Assembly (NCBI RefSeq): GCF_000350225.1
Contig: NW_005178504.1
Coordinates: 44,842-108,841 of the forward strand
Reading direction: 5' to 3'
DNA length: 64,000 nt
Source of the DNA: Chondrus crispus
Lineage: Eukaryota; Rhodophyta; Florideophyceae; Gigartinales; Gigartinaceae
Shown here one piece after another: positions 29,333-40,220 of the stretch. The notes below the pieces were generated by a model that saw nothing but the letters and a program-made list of their open reading frames with translations, searched no databases and was not told the origin of the DNA. Each line of letters begins with the position of its first letter. The stretch's first letter is position 1. A program made the position numbers and the translations under genes.

Positions 29333-32186
29333 CTGACTCTCGGCTCCTTCTTCCTGCGTGTCTAACTGTCCTTCCCCCTTCCGAAGAGCCAGCGACTCAT
29401 CCTCATCCTGCTCTTCTGAACCTCCCATCTCTTGTGGATCGGGCGGGATGCCCGCAGCTTCCTGATTTACCAACGGTCCTTCATCCGTCCTATTCTTCGC
29501 TTGCGCGGCGGGTTCTTCTCGTTCCCCTTCTCGATTGAGGAACTGTAGCGCTTGTCGTAGCCCGATTATCGGCGTGTAGTCCATGGGACTAGGGGCTAAT
29601 TCGAACCTATCTCGCGACACGCCCTCTTCTTGGTCGCCGATGGCAATGACGACCGTATTTTCAGTTGACTCCTTCACTTGATACGGACCCGTAGCCACTT
29701 GTGCCAACTTATGTTTCGGCTCGGTGGCCGTACCTTGCTCCTTTCGAAGGAATACGTATGATCCTGAAGGGATGTCATACTTCGGCTTGCGGAGCCTTGC
29801 GTCGAAGTTTCGCTTGTAGCGCGCTTGTTCTTTCCGCAAGCTCTTATCAGCGCCTTTCATCAGGCTTTCCAACCACCACTGCCATTTCAGGTAGTACGCT
29901 CGATTCGAACTAAATCCTTCCAAACCTGGCTGTGCTTGTAACGCAATGCTTCTCGGCGCCCGAGCTAACACCAGCTCGAAGGGCGCGATGTTCGTAGTTC
30001 GATGAACTTGCGTGTTGTATGCGAACGTCACAGCGTCGCTAAATAGGTCCCAGTCCTTGGGATGCTCTCCAACATATTTTCGCAACGCGGAAGTCAGCGT
30101 GCGGTTAAACCTCTGAACTTGGCCGTTGGTTTGCGGGTGGTACGTAGTCGTGAACACATTGCGTATGCCGAGAAGTCGGCAGTCGTTCTGAAAGAACCGG
30201 GCCGTGAACTGTGTTCCATTGTCGGACAGCAGCTTGACCGGCGGTCCGTACACGAATACCCAATGGTGAACGAAGGCTTGTGCGATGTGCGCAGCTGATA
30301 TCTTCTTCAACGGTGCGGTTCGTACCAGTTTCGAGTATCGATCGCTGATCACGAGAATATACCGATTCCCTCGTTTAGTTGTAATTAGCTCGCCGAGGAT
30401 GTCGATTGCGACAAACTCCAGCGGAGCTTTGGGCGTGAACAGCTTCATTTTCTTCGTGTTTCTTCTTAACTTCACCCTTTCCCGCGCACATGCGGCGCAA
30501 TTCTTCGCGACTGCATAGCAGTCTAGGGCCATCGTAGGGCAGTAAAAATATCTTCTCAATGTCTTGTAAAGTTTCCTGCTTCCCGGGTGGCCTGCCAATT
30601 TTGCGTAGTGGCTCAACCTTAGGACGCGGTCCCTTAATGATTGTGGTATCACCACTTGTACAAACTCCGCCGCGGTACGGCATAGAGTTCCTTCGAGTTC
30701 CTCGGTCTCCATGCTCAACGTTCTCACCTTTCCGGCGTCCATTTCTTCCTTGATGCGATTGCAGAAGGGGTCGACGGCTTGCTCGCGAATGATCTCCTCC
30801 GGAGTGACAGCTTGGAATTTATCGAGGCGATCAGAGGCGGTCCCCCCCTCAAGAGCGAGGATGTCGTTTAACGCGTCAAAACTGTCCTCGTCCTCCACTT
30901 TACCCTCGGCCGGTTCGGCCATAAAGCATGGGATTTCGTCGTCGATATCGTCGACGGTTTCTCCTGCGGTCCGCAATCTTGACAGGGCATCAGCTTGGCT
31001 GTTCGCCTTGCCCTTCTTGTACTTGATTTCAAAATCAAATTCCGAGAGGCGGAGCCTCCATCGGATTAATCTCCCGCTGGGGTCGGTTACGTTCATCAAC
31101 CACCTCAATGAGGCATGGTCGGTATGGACAATGAAGTGCTCGCCATATAGATATGGTCTTAAAGTCTGTACGGCCCGAATTGCCGCTGGACATTCTTTTC
31201 TGATACAGAATAGTTTCTCTCGGCTGCGGCTAACGTTCTTGAAAAGAACCCGATGGGTTTACGTTGCGCATCCAGATGCGTTTGAAATAATGCAGCGCCT
31301 ATTTGATAGTCGCTTGCATCGGTATCTACCGAGTACGGTAGGTCCTTTTTCGGCAGCGCCAACACCGGTGGTGCCAAGATGGCGTCCTTGAGCTTATATA
31401 TAAGCTTATATAAGCTTATAGCTTATAGAAAAGCTTTCTTCCACGGTTCGTCGAATCCTTCCAACTGGGCCGGTTGTCCCTTCTTCAATAGTTGATTGAG
31501 CGGATGCGCGAATTTGGCGTAATGTATGACAAACCGACGGTACACATTACAAAGTCCCAAGAAGCTTCTGAGCTGGGTCTGCGTTTGAGGGTACCTCACT
31601 TGTTCCAACGCCGCGATGCGAGCGGCATCAACCTCCAATGTACCTGGCCGAACGACATGGCCCAGGTAATTGATCCTTTCGACGAAACATTCACACTTGC
31701 GAAGCTTGAGCTTCACTCCTGCCTTCTCTAATACAGACAGTATTTCATCAACATGAACAATGTGTTCTTCCCAAGACTTGCTGAAGATGATGATATCATC
31801 CAAATTCACCAGACACGACTTCCATCGGAACGGAGAGAGCAGTATATCCATGGCTCTCGGAAACGTCGCCGGCGCGTTGGTAAGCCCGAAGGGCATTCTT
31901 GAGAATCGGTACAAACCTGAGTGACACGAAAATGCGGTTTTGTCGCGGTCGCTTTCGGGACTTGGCATCTGCCAGTACCCCGAGATCGCGTCCAACGCGG
32001 AGAAAACCTTGGTGTCACCAAGCGAGTCCAGGCACTCGTCCATGCGCGGCAAAGGGTACGTGTCCTTCACCTTCACCGCGTTTAACGTGCCGTAGTCTAC
32101 GCAAAAGCGCATTGAGCCGTCCGGCTTGGGCACTAATAAAACGGGCGACGCCCATTCTGACTGCGCCGGTTCGATGACTCCTGCTT
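29333..32186 (-). pseudogene. RT (C-terminal), RNase H and integrase of copy 3
   Basis: RT palm frame 32133-31423: the catalytic motif reads NLDD instead of YLDD (codon 31804-31806). A local AT-rich expansion of AGCTTATA units at about 31391-31425 breaks the frame before RNase H. RNase H shows VDTDASDYQIGA, then the same one-base loss at SEKN as in copy 2. Integrase (31108 leftward) keeps the HHCC finger (NCAAC) and both Asp residues but has Gln for the catalytic Glu (codon 30113-30115). The frame ends in Gypsy-B LTR sequence just after GAESQ, so the chromodomain is missing. The C-terminal linker is like copy 1, while the core is like copy 2. Confidence 0.9.
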
Positions 32187-32191
32187 CTAAC

Positions 32192-32966
32192 TGTGGTATA
32201 TCGCCAAGTGTTCACTAGTGTACATACTGTACTCGAACACCCAATGGTGTATGACAAGGACCGCATTGGTTAATTCCCAATTCGAAAGGTAATTACCTTA
32301 TCACCCGGTAAGTTGGGCAGCGCAATTCGCGTCCGTGTACGTACTGTACTCGAATCATACCGTCTAATGTATGATACTGGCGTACCTCGCTGGCGCCCAA
32401 GTGCAGGACCGTTACTGCCTGACGTGTAGTCGTACCGTTACAGTCTGTTACAGTCTGGAACTGTAAGAACGGGGACTACTGTAGTAGATATAATAAAGTA
32501 GGGAAGGGGAAGGTCTCGAGTGGGGGATCGATCAACGCGGTGGCGTCATCTCGAGGGCCAACCCCTTTGTCCCTTGGTATTGTGCCTAAGTCTTTCGCCT
32601 GACTACGTTCTCGTCTTCTCTTTTTGTACATCGAGTGCAACGAAAAGTACTCCACCGCAGGGGTAACGCACGACGAGCGCTCCGCATAGCGCCGGGATTC
32701 GTCCTCCGTGACGGCGTCGCCTCCGCACGGCGTCGAGTTACCACGTCGAGGACGTCGATCTGCCTTTCGTGGCATCGTTGTGTCGAACCCACACCGTTCT
32801 ACCAAAACCTCTACCAACCAGCTACCGAACTCCCTTCTGTCTTGTGTTGTGGTTCTTACTACACGTGTGCACGACACTCGTCGCGTCTCGCACGCCTCGA
32901 ACTACAGTACGACGTGTCGCAGCTCCGGTCACCCGAAGCCGGTCGGGCGCGGCACGTTCTACTACA
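32192..32966 (+). repeat. Solo LTR (775 bp) with 5-bp target duplication
   Basis: Insertion in the RT of copy 3 starting TGTGGTATATCG and ending CGTTCTACTACA. It is flanked by the direct duplication CTAAC (32187-32191 and 32967-32971). Removing it and one duplicate restores homology with copy 2 RT (between the residues aligned to EVQKM and FEAGVIEP). A TATA-like GATATAATAAAG near 32487 suggests plus-strand sense. Its termini resemble the Gypsy-B and Gypsy-C LTR ends. Left by recombination between two LTRs of a former element. Confidence 0.9.
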
Positions 32967-32971
32967 CTAAC

Positions 32972-34191
32972 AACTTCCGTACTTCTGCGTCCTCGACCTC
33001 CGGAGCCTTTGGACCGGCTCGGTAGGGAGCTTGTGCGATGGGCCTGGTCTCCGGAACCAGGTCGATCCGGTGGACCGCGGTATTAATTTCACCAAGGGTC
33101 CCATCCCAAACCTTAGAGTATTTCTTCAACATCTGTCGGAACCGTTCGCGCAGCCGTTCCGGCACGTGGCTCAGGTCGAGGTCCTCCACGTTCGGCGGTG
33201 GCGGCTCAATCCGCTGCTCCGGCTTCGACGATGCCGTCGCAGAGAGCCCACTCGACAGTTCTTCTGGCTGGTCCTCGCGGCCTTGATCCGACGGTTCGCA
33301 TCTTGTCTCGCCCTTAGGCGTCTTGGTAGAATTAGGAAACATTTCCTTCTTCCTTTCTTGAATTCTGAGAACTTCACCAATGGTGGTTTTGCTCTCGAGC
33401 ACGGCCCTCGGGTGCGGTAATAATTCTGCCACCACTTGGCCTTTTTGCACCCTGACAGGGTACGTCCTAAAATTCGCAACGAGTAAACGAAATGGCCTGT
33501 CAGGCTCAACCTGAACGACACCATTCGTGCACGTCAACCCGGGCCTTTCGTAAAACGAAGAGTACGGCTGAACCACAACCAAGCCCGCCCTCATCGAGGT
33601 GCATTCCACGACGCGTTGCGTCCCTGGCTGGATAGTCGTGGCTCTTGCCACTTTTACCTTAGGGGAAATTCGCTCCCCCTTTTCATCATTCTCGTCCTCT
33701 CCCGGGACGAGATTCTTCTTCCCTTTTCTCGTCGAGAACTGCCTAACTATCGGAACCTCCGAGAAATCCGCCAACTCAACCGTTTTCTTCCTTGGATAAA
33801 TTGCTTCCACAAACCGGTCACAGTAGTCCGCGCCTAGAATTAGCAGGACTGCTAGTTTTTCGCATACAATAAACTCGGCTGCGGCCACAAATCTTCCAAG
33901 CCTCACAGGCATTTTAATTGTGCCGAGAGTCCGGAGTGGCCTATTGTTCGCGTCGCCAATGTCTTGGGTCGGTCCGTAGGACACCAACATTTCCATTCCT
34001 GCCAGAAGTTCCGACCTTCGAACCAAATTCGGTCCGGCACCTGTGTCCAACACGGACAACACTCGACTCATCAATCCGACCGTTGGTCCAATATCCGCGT
34101 AAACTTTGTAGTTTTTTCGCGCGAGGACCAAGATCTTTTCAGGACATTCTTGTCGCTTAACCCTGTACCAGGGCCTACGAATTTGATCCAT
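32972..34191 (-). pseudogene. Aspartic protease and RT N-terminus of copy 3
   Basis: Retropepsin VLDTGAGPNLV at about residues 53-63, then the linker and RT N-terminus (LSHVPERLRERF) in one continuous frame, unlike copy 2. The coding sequence runs into the solo LTR after DAEVRK and resumes at 32186. As duplication plus LTR is 780 bp, a multiple of three, the phase is the same on both sides. Protease looks intact. Confidence 0.88.
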
Positions 34192-34373
34192 CGGACGATC
34201 CTTGTCTCGACTTAGAATTTTCTTGACAACAGTCGGCTCCTTTGGCCTACCCCCTATTTCAACTACCTCCTCGTCGAGGCCTTCCCTTCTTGCTAGAGAC
34301 GGGGAACGGGACTGAGTCCCGGACGCAGTACGTTGGACCTGCGCCTCTCGTGACTCCTTCGAGATTCCCCTCT

Positions 34374-36678
34374 CTAGTTTCCCTGCGGCTGCCGGTTCCT
34401 TCTCACGTCCGACGACGCGGGCCCCGCGGTGGGCCCTCTAAAGCATTGGTTAGACCTCGGCGTTGAAGCACTCGACGTGCTCGCCGTCTGCGAATCGAAC
34501 CAATTCTTGACGTTCAGATAACTCGTCGATGGTATACTTAACCTCTCCATCGGAGACAACGCCTCATAATTTCCCAAAACTCGGTGCATTTCCCGGAGGG
34601 AAAGAATGCACATTGGCGCGGCGTGCCCCTTTTCGTAACAGTGATAGCACACCAGTCCGTGCTTCTTGACGGGATATTGCGGCCTAGGTCCTCCACGGGT
34701 CGGCGGCCTTCCTTGATGTTGCGGCCTTCCCATCCAGCCTGGCCTTCGAAACGTTGTACCCTTGTCTTCCATCGGAATGCGCGGCGCCGGCGTGTGGCCG
34801 CGCCCCCGGAACATCATCACGGGATCCGTGGGCTCTGAAAACGACTCCGTCGTGTATGTGGGCGTCGGTAAAGTTGACGACCCGCTTGCCCCGTAGTCCT
34901 CGTGTCCGTAGCCTTCCGATGGCTCACTAGAATCGCCTTCGGCGACGAACGCTCCCTCGTAATTTTCATTACTTCTCTGCCCACTGCGCTCCTCTGACGC
35001 GGAGATTGACTCGGCTAAGTGGGCGGCGGCGTGACCTTTACGACCGGGATTAGAAGCCCTTGGCTTGTTCCCCACCCTGAACGTCGACGGCGTCTGAATC
35101 GTGACCTTCTTGGTCTTCTTGTCCTTGGCGCGGCTCGCCGAGCCATGCGCCTTTGCGTAATTTACCAATCTCAAAAATGAGACATCTAGGTTATCTTGTC
35201 GATAATGCGAGACCATGGGCTTGATACTGGCATCTAGCCCCTCGATGAACATGGTCATCTGCTCCTCCATGGAATAAACATTCCCACAGCGATTGCTCGC
35301 GTCTGTTAGGCGAATGTAAAATTCCATCTCGTCTTCAGACGGTCTCTGCTAAACTTCTCGCAACGCGAGCACGGCTTGACGGATCGCCTCGTCGGTGGCG
35401 AAACTTCTCAATAGCCACTGTACGGCCTCCGGTCAGGCGGATATCTTTCCATGATGGGATCCCACCGTCTGAGACACGGAAGCGTACTGTCTTAGGGCGA
35501 TGCCACTAAGAAATTCGGGCAACAAGCGAATCGCTTGTCCCTCATGCATCTCTTGAGTATCGAACTCTTGAACCAACTTCGCCAAAAGATCCAACACAAG
35601 GACGCCGTCTTCTCCTGTGAACGTGTTGTCCTTCTTCACCTTAGGTGGAATATCTCTCCTGATTTTTCGCAGGGCGGTCCGCCGGGAACTTGACAAATGT
35701 GTCTGCGGGTTCCGCAAGCGGTACGTTCGGTACGAAAGTAATTTCGTGAAGAGGTATTTGGTCGGATTCAGCTCCTCCAACTCCTCCCATCGCGGCCCGC
35801 GCCGCGTTGCGACATCTTCGGGTTCCGCGTCCTTGTCTCTCCGCGAGGCGGACGAAGTGACCCCGCCTCGTCTGGAGTAGATTTTCTTGCTTGACGAAAT
35901 TCTGTTTCCTTCTTCTGAACGGCGTTCGGAATCGCCCGAATGGTTTGACGAGCCGCCTCCACCATCTTCAGAGGGACCAGGCGACTCCGACTGTGAGTCG
36001 CGGCCCTCCGGATCGTCACTACAGTGACCCTTGCTTGTACGTCGCTTGTCCTTGTTGGAGGACTTCGACTTGGAGCTCCGCTGTCGAGCGGGCTTGCCTT
36101 TCTTCGACCGACGGTCGCCCTCTCTACCCGAAGGGATCGGCCCGTCGTCCGATCCTTGAGGAGCTTGATCCGCGGCCTGCTCAAGATCCTTGAGACGTTG
36201 CGCGGCGCGATCGAATCGGTCATCGCTGCTCGTTCTAAATTTTCCTAAGGACTCCAAGGCTTGATTCGCGTAGCGCCTTGCGTCCTTAACTGAGAGTTTC
36301 AACGAAGCTAGGACCCTTCGGCTCCGCGCGTTCGGTTACCTCCCCTCGTTCCTTCTCGACGAGATCCACGCGAGCTGTTCGCTCTCCCAACACGATGTGG
36401 AACTCGGCTGCTTGCAACTCCAGTTGCTTTCGCACTAGGGCCAGTTCATCCTCGAAAATTTTCTTATTCTCTCGGCGAATTTCGCTGCCCATCTTCTCGA
36501 ACTTCTCGTCGAGGTCAGTCTTGTCGGCGGCAATCCCCGTAGGGGATTCTTGATCTCCGGAATCCGTGGCCGTATTGGCCTGGATCCGGGTGCGAGGACC
36601 CCCCGGGATCCTCGACGCCCGTGCCGATCCGCTTTTACTCGCCCCGGGACCGACGTCCCAGGGTGCGCTTGTTGACAT
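34374..36678 (-). pseudogene. Gag of chromovirus copy 3
   Basis: ATG at 36678; first ~130 residues align with copy 2 Gag, then a frameshift near 36300. The capsid part follows in the 36302 frame to a TGA at 35433-35435 that replaces Trp. A TAG near 35350 replaces Gln in the next segment. The part from 35327 has the CCHC knuckle CYHCYEKGHAAPMC and ends at a TAG (34374) replacing Trp in an NWRGES-like stretch. At least three nonsense changes and one frameshift: dead. Confidence 0.9.
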
Positions 36679-36803
36679 CGTTCGTCGTAGCGAACGAACC
36701 TAAAAAAAGATACGAACAAAAAATAGAAAAGAGACTCCGTACCCAGACCAACATCCTTGTCGTAGACATAATTCTTGATCAGGTCTCCTGTACACAAAAA
36801 AGA

Positions 36804-36907
36804 TTCTAGGTCGGGAGACCACTTTTGTAGTGCGTCTCCAGACCGAGACTGTCTTCGACACAATTCTAGGTCGGGTCTCCTGTAGACAATTCTCGGTCGG
36901 GAGACCA
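36804..36907 (-). other. Duplicated primer-binding site in the leader of copy 3
   Basis: The canonical site next to the LTR (36890-36907) has one change (CGAGAA for CTAGAA at its 3' side). A second site at 36804-36821 is identical to that of copy 2 and is also followed by CTTT and TGTAGTGC, the LTR end. So the LTR-end-plus-primer-site junction has been tandemly duplicated, with further partial copies between (near 36863). Confidence 0.8.
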
Positions 36908-36911
36908 CTTT

Positions 36912-37962
36912 TGTAGTGCAATGTGCCTGGCAGGCCGCGAACACAGTCTGGCGGTCAAACAAAAAGAAGAAAAACAGCAACAGAAACAACCACTGCCGAT
37001 GGCACGCGCTACGGAGCGTTCGAGACTCCCTTTCCCCTTGTGTGGGCTTGCGGCCCACGGTAGCTCAACTCCGACGGGGGGGTAAGGAAAGATGCCCGGC
37101 CCGGGAGGATAATGGTGGTAGAGACTTGTGAAGACTTGAGTGCTCGGCGAGTGCGGGTTGGGCTTGTGTACGAGAATGTAACGGCGGTTCGCTGGGTTGT
37201 AAGGCCAATGCTCGACGAGCGTCTTCAGCACCTTGCCTATAATTCAAGGTCTTCGACGGGGGCTTGTTCAGCACTACCCGACGGGATCGTAACCGTGTAG
37301 CAACGCTACTACCGACGTGTTGACCGATTGCTAAAAACACCCGCACCAGCGCGATCGCGATCGCGGTAGGTGGTACCAACTCTGTCTTATACAGTAAGAC
37401 CTTCGACGGAGGCGTCGTTACAACAGCCTTCCTACAGAACTTGAAACAGTAGCAGCGCTACACAACGTGTTGCCCGATGGCTAAACACCTACACCGGATC
37501 GGTCGCAACCAATGCCGATGGCACCAACAGATAGAAAAGGATAGAGGCAGAAATATAAATGGATAGGGAATAGAGATAGAAATAGGAATGGTAAAGGATA
37601 AGGAAAAGGAATGGGACCCCGAGCAATAGAGGATGTCGTTAGCAGCGTAGAAGTGAAGCGCGTCGCGTGAACGGAAGCGGTCTTCGACGAAGGCGAGATC
37701 TAACTCCGGCGACTCGGGTTACCTTTACTGACTTGGTGGTCAGAGGGCTAAGGTATATATCGCCCCGCCGGAGCCACTACAGTAGCTCTCGGCGCTAGAT
37801 ACTAGATCTAATCTAATGTTAAATAATTAATATGCAACTAATTAAAATAATAATTAAAATAATAAAGTGAAATAATTTTCATTTGTCACCCCCCCACTTT
37901 GTCATACCCCTCAGTTCCTTTTCTTTCCACCCCCTCACGGTGCAGCCGATTATTGCACTACA
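36912..37962 (-). repeat. 5' LTR of chromovirus copy 3 (1051 bp)
   Basis: TGTAGTGCAATG at 36912 and TTGCACTACA at 37962, with the same terminal inverted repeat as the other copies. TATA (GCGATATATACC, minus strand) near 37760. The U5 half is close to the copy 1 LTR rather than copy 2. The five bases to the right are GTCGA, inside copia-1 integrase. Confidence 0.9.
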
Positions 37963-39504
37963 GTCGACATTGGTCCCACAAGATCCATGTGAAGTAGTTC
38001 GAGGGTTTGAGTCTGTTCTCGACTGGTGGATGAGGGTCGACGTACGCGAGTTGACTTGGCCATCTTGCACGGTTCACAGTGTGAGAGTTTCTGCACTTGC
38101 TGAAGTGCTACGCCGTTGATCATTGGGAGTGTTTTATCCATCGTCCTTTGCGAAATGTGCCCCATTCGAGCATGCCAATCATCGGAAGACAGTAGTGAAC
38201 GCGGAGAGTGCGTCTTTTCCGGGCATATAGTTGCCTTATACAGTCCCCCTTGTTGGTGCTCTAAGCCTTGCACAAACAGATTCGACTCATCCCGTGGTGT
38301 CACTTGACAAATTCCGTTTTGGTTGTCGTCTGTGTCGAACACCACCTTCAATTCTGCTTTTCGCATGCGACTTGCAGAAGTAAGTTGCATACCAGAGAAG
38401 GCACATAGAGCATGTGTTCCAGTCGAATCTTTTTAGTTTCTGCACCTACTGTACTTTAGCAGAGAATTGATCTTGAGCCAAGCACAGCAGCGGGCTCTCC
38501 AGTGCCGACTGATATCGCGTCCTTCATACGTTTTCAGTTTGTCAAACGCTGACCTATGGTTGGACATGTGGGCTGATGCCCATGAGTCTATGTACCACTT
38601 GTCCTTGAAAATTCCTTCCAGAATTTTTCGAGAACATTTTACAGTAGACATGAACGAGACATCAAAATACGCAGCTTGCTTTTGCCTCGTGTCTTCATTC
38701 GGCTTCTGAGACCTGCGCGGTGGACGATTCTGTCCCCGGATTTGGTAGTTCTTCCGACGGTTGGCTCGCTTTCCAGCTGGCTGCGGTCTGTAGGATGTGC
38801 TTTCGGGATTATAGCAGCATTTGGTCTTGTCATGACCACTGCCGCTACAGAACGTGCACTGTGCGCTGTTGTTCTTTACGTGTAGTGCAGCATTGCCCTG
38901 AAAACAAATCTTCCATTCTTGACCTTCGTACTTCTCAGCTTCTGCAGAGATGAGAAGAGCTACTGACTCATGGTACGATTTACCAGTGGCCCGGATGATA
39001 CCAGCAGAGATGTCAAACTTTGGTGACAATCCCCTGAGCAGTGCGCGGCGCTTCTCCATATCCGGTATGACGTGGCCGATGGAAGCCAGTTTATTCTCGA
39101 GGTCCTGTAGTCCATTCACAAATAGACTGATGCTTTCTTCTTGGAGCATGTGCGTTCTGAAACTGTTGCAGGTATACATATATTCTTGCCTCTGACACTG
39201 TGGCATTCATTTCTTTCAATATGTCCCACATCTTCTTCTGGTCTCGTATAGTGATCACCGCGGCGCTGACAGAATCCTCGATAGAAAGGATAATATTGGT
39301 CAACGCCAAGTCACTTCTACGCTCGAACTGCGCGCGTTCAGTCGCATCAGAGGGTATCTGTTCTTCCCCTGTGACGATCTGCCATAATCCTTTCGCGCGC
39401 AAGACAAACCCGAGTTTGTGTGACCAAAGGAAGTAGTTGTTCGCGTTGAGCAGAGTGAGGCTGTATCTGGAAGTATCCACGGGCTCCTGTCGGGTGTCAT
39501 CCAT
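37963..39504 (-). pseudogene. Copia-1 gag, protease and integrase N-terminus
   Basis: ATG at 39504 starts a copia-type Gag (NNYFLWSHKLGFVLRAKGLW). A frameshift near 39110 moves the frame to 39206-38433, which carries the helical Gag end, the CCHC knuckle CTFCSGSGHDKTKC, and the protease motif WYIDSWASAHMSNH. The usual copia form is DSGA, so the active-site Gly is Trp here. After another frameshift, the 38390 frame has the integrase N-terminal zinc region (WHARMGHIS, then CEPC) and the first catalytic Asp in LLHMDLVGPM. It stops 1 bp from the inserted LTR. Copia order (protease, integrase, then RT) is respected. Confidence 0.88.
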
Positions 39505-39554
39505 CTCGGCAGATACCCGAAGTGCGATATCAGAGATGTGCGGTAATGTGTGTA

Positions 39555-39572
39555 GCGTCTGAGACCATAACC
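39555..39572 (-). other. Primer-binding site of copia-1 (initiator tRNA-Met anticodon arm)
   Basis: Sense strand GGTTATGGTCTCAGACGC, immediately after ...TTCAACA. The first eight bases GGTTATGG equal the start of the Drosophila copia primer site, which pairs with the anticodon arm of initiator tRNA-Met (half-tRNA priming). The second copia element here has the same eight bases. Confidence 0.6.
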
Positions 39573-40079
39573 TGTTGAAGTTGTGTGTTTTTATTCCTTA
39601 GAGTTGCTGCACGAACCTAATTTATACTACTTTGTATCTGCAGATACCATCTTAGTGCGTTCCAGATTATGTGAGGTAGTCGGCCTCAATTCTGCTGAAT
39701 TGAGGAAATCAACACTGTAACTTATTAGATAGGGCCATTGACTACGGGTCCGATTATACCGAATCAAATCTATCTTCGCTGTCAACACAGTACATTGATA
39801 ACGAGTTACGTCTTCCCTTCGTAGAACCAGGGTGGAAGAGTTGAGGTGTACAGGTGTATCCTCAACAGTAAACATCTGCGTACTGTATTGTCATCTATGC
39901 TGTCATTCCTGTCAGTAATTAGTGTTCCCGGATGCGTATGATCCGCAAGTATTATTCTCGCCTTGTACAGTATGATGAGTACACGAAAATCCATCAAGAA
40001 AACGGCTATATAATTGTGACAATTTTTAATTAAGGTTTGAGGACACCCTTCTCTACGATAGTTGTGGGTTTACGCAACA
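39573..40079 (-). repeat. Probable 5' LTR of copia-1
   Basis: The end next to the primer site is TTCAACA (39573), certain from the primer site. The other end is chosen as TGTTGCGTAA (40079, minus strand), giving TGTTG...CAACA and 507 bp with a TATA (TTATATAGCC) about 70 bp in. The outer limit is uncertain because the second LTR is outside the window. Confidence 0.45.
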
Positions 40080-40108
40080 AACTTTTCAGAAATAGAAATG
40101 ACTATTTA

Positions 40109-40220
40109 CGTTTAATGTACACTGGTGTATATATGTGAAGGCATGCGGGGAGTAGGACGCAGCTGTAATTACTGCCAGCCAGCCGTCCGTGACACAACGG
40201 CGGCGAGTTGCTGCGGAGTA
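40109..40220 (+). repeat. DIRS left terminal repeat A1 (continues at 42460-42519)
   Basis: About 172 bp in total when the pogo insertion is removed; aligns with 45903-46070 from CGTTTAATGTACACTGG to TATTTCTCTCC, with scattered substitutions. Confidence 0.85.

Larger units (their letters stand above)
29333..37962 (-). mobile_element. Ty3/gypsy chromovirus copy 3 (3' end lost to nested insertion)
   Basis: Minus-strand copy with 5' LTR (36912-37962), doubled primer site, gag, protease, RT-RNase H and integrase, interrupted in the chromodomain linker at 29333 by Gypsy-B. Its chromodomain, antisense region and 3' LTR would be left of the window. It sits inside copia-1, which resumes at 37963. It also carries a solo LTR in RT. 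Many stops and frameshifts. Confidence 0.9.
37963..40079 (-). mobile_element. Ty1/copia element copia-1 (5' half)
   Basis: Minus-strand copia element with a probable 5' LTR, tRNA primer site, gag, protease and the start of integrase, cut by chromovirus copy 3. RT and RNase H lie beyond the nest, outside the window. It is the outermost layer of the nest. Confidence 0.88.
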
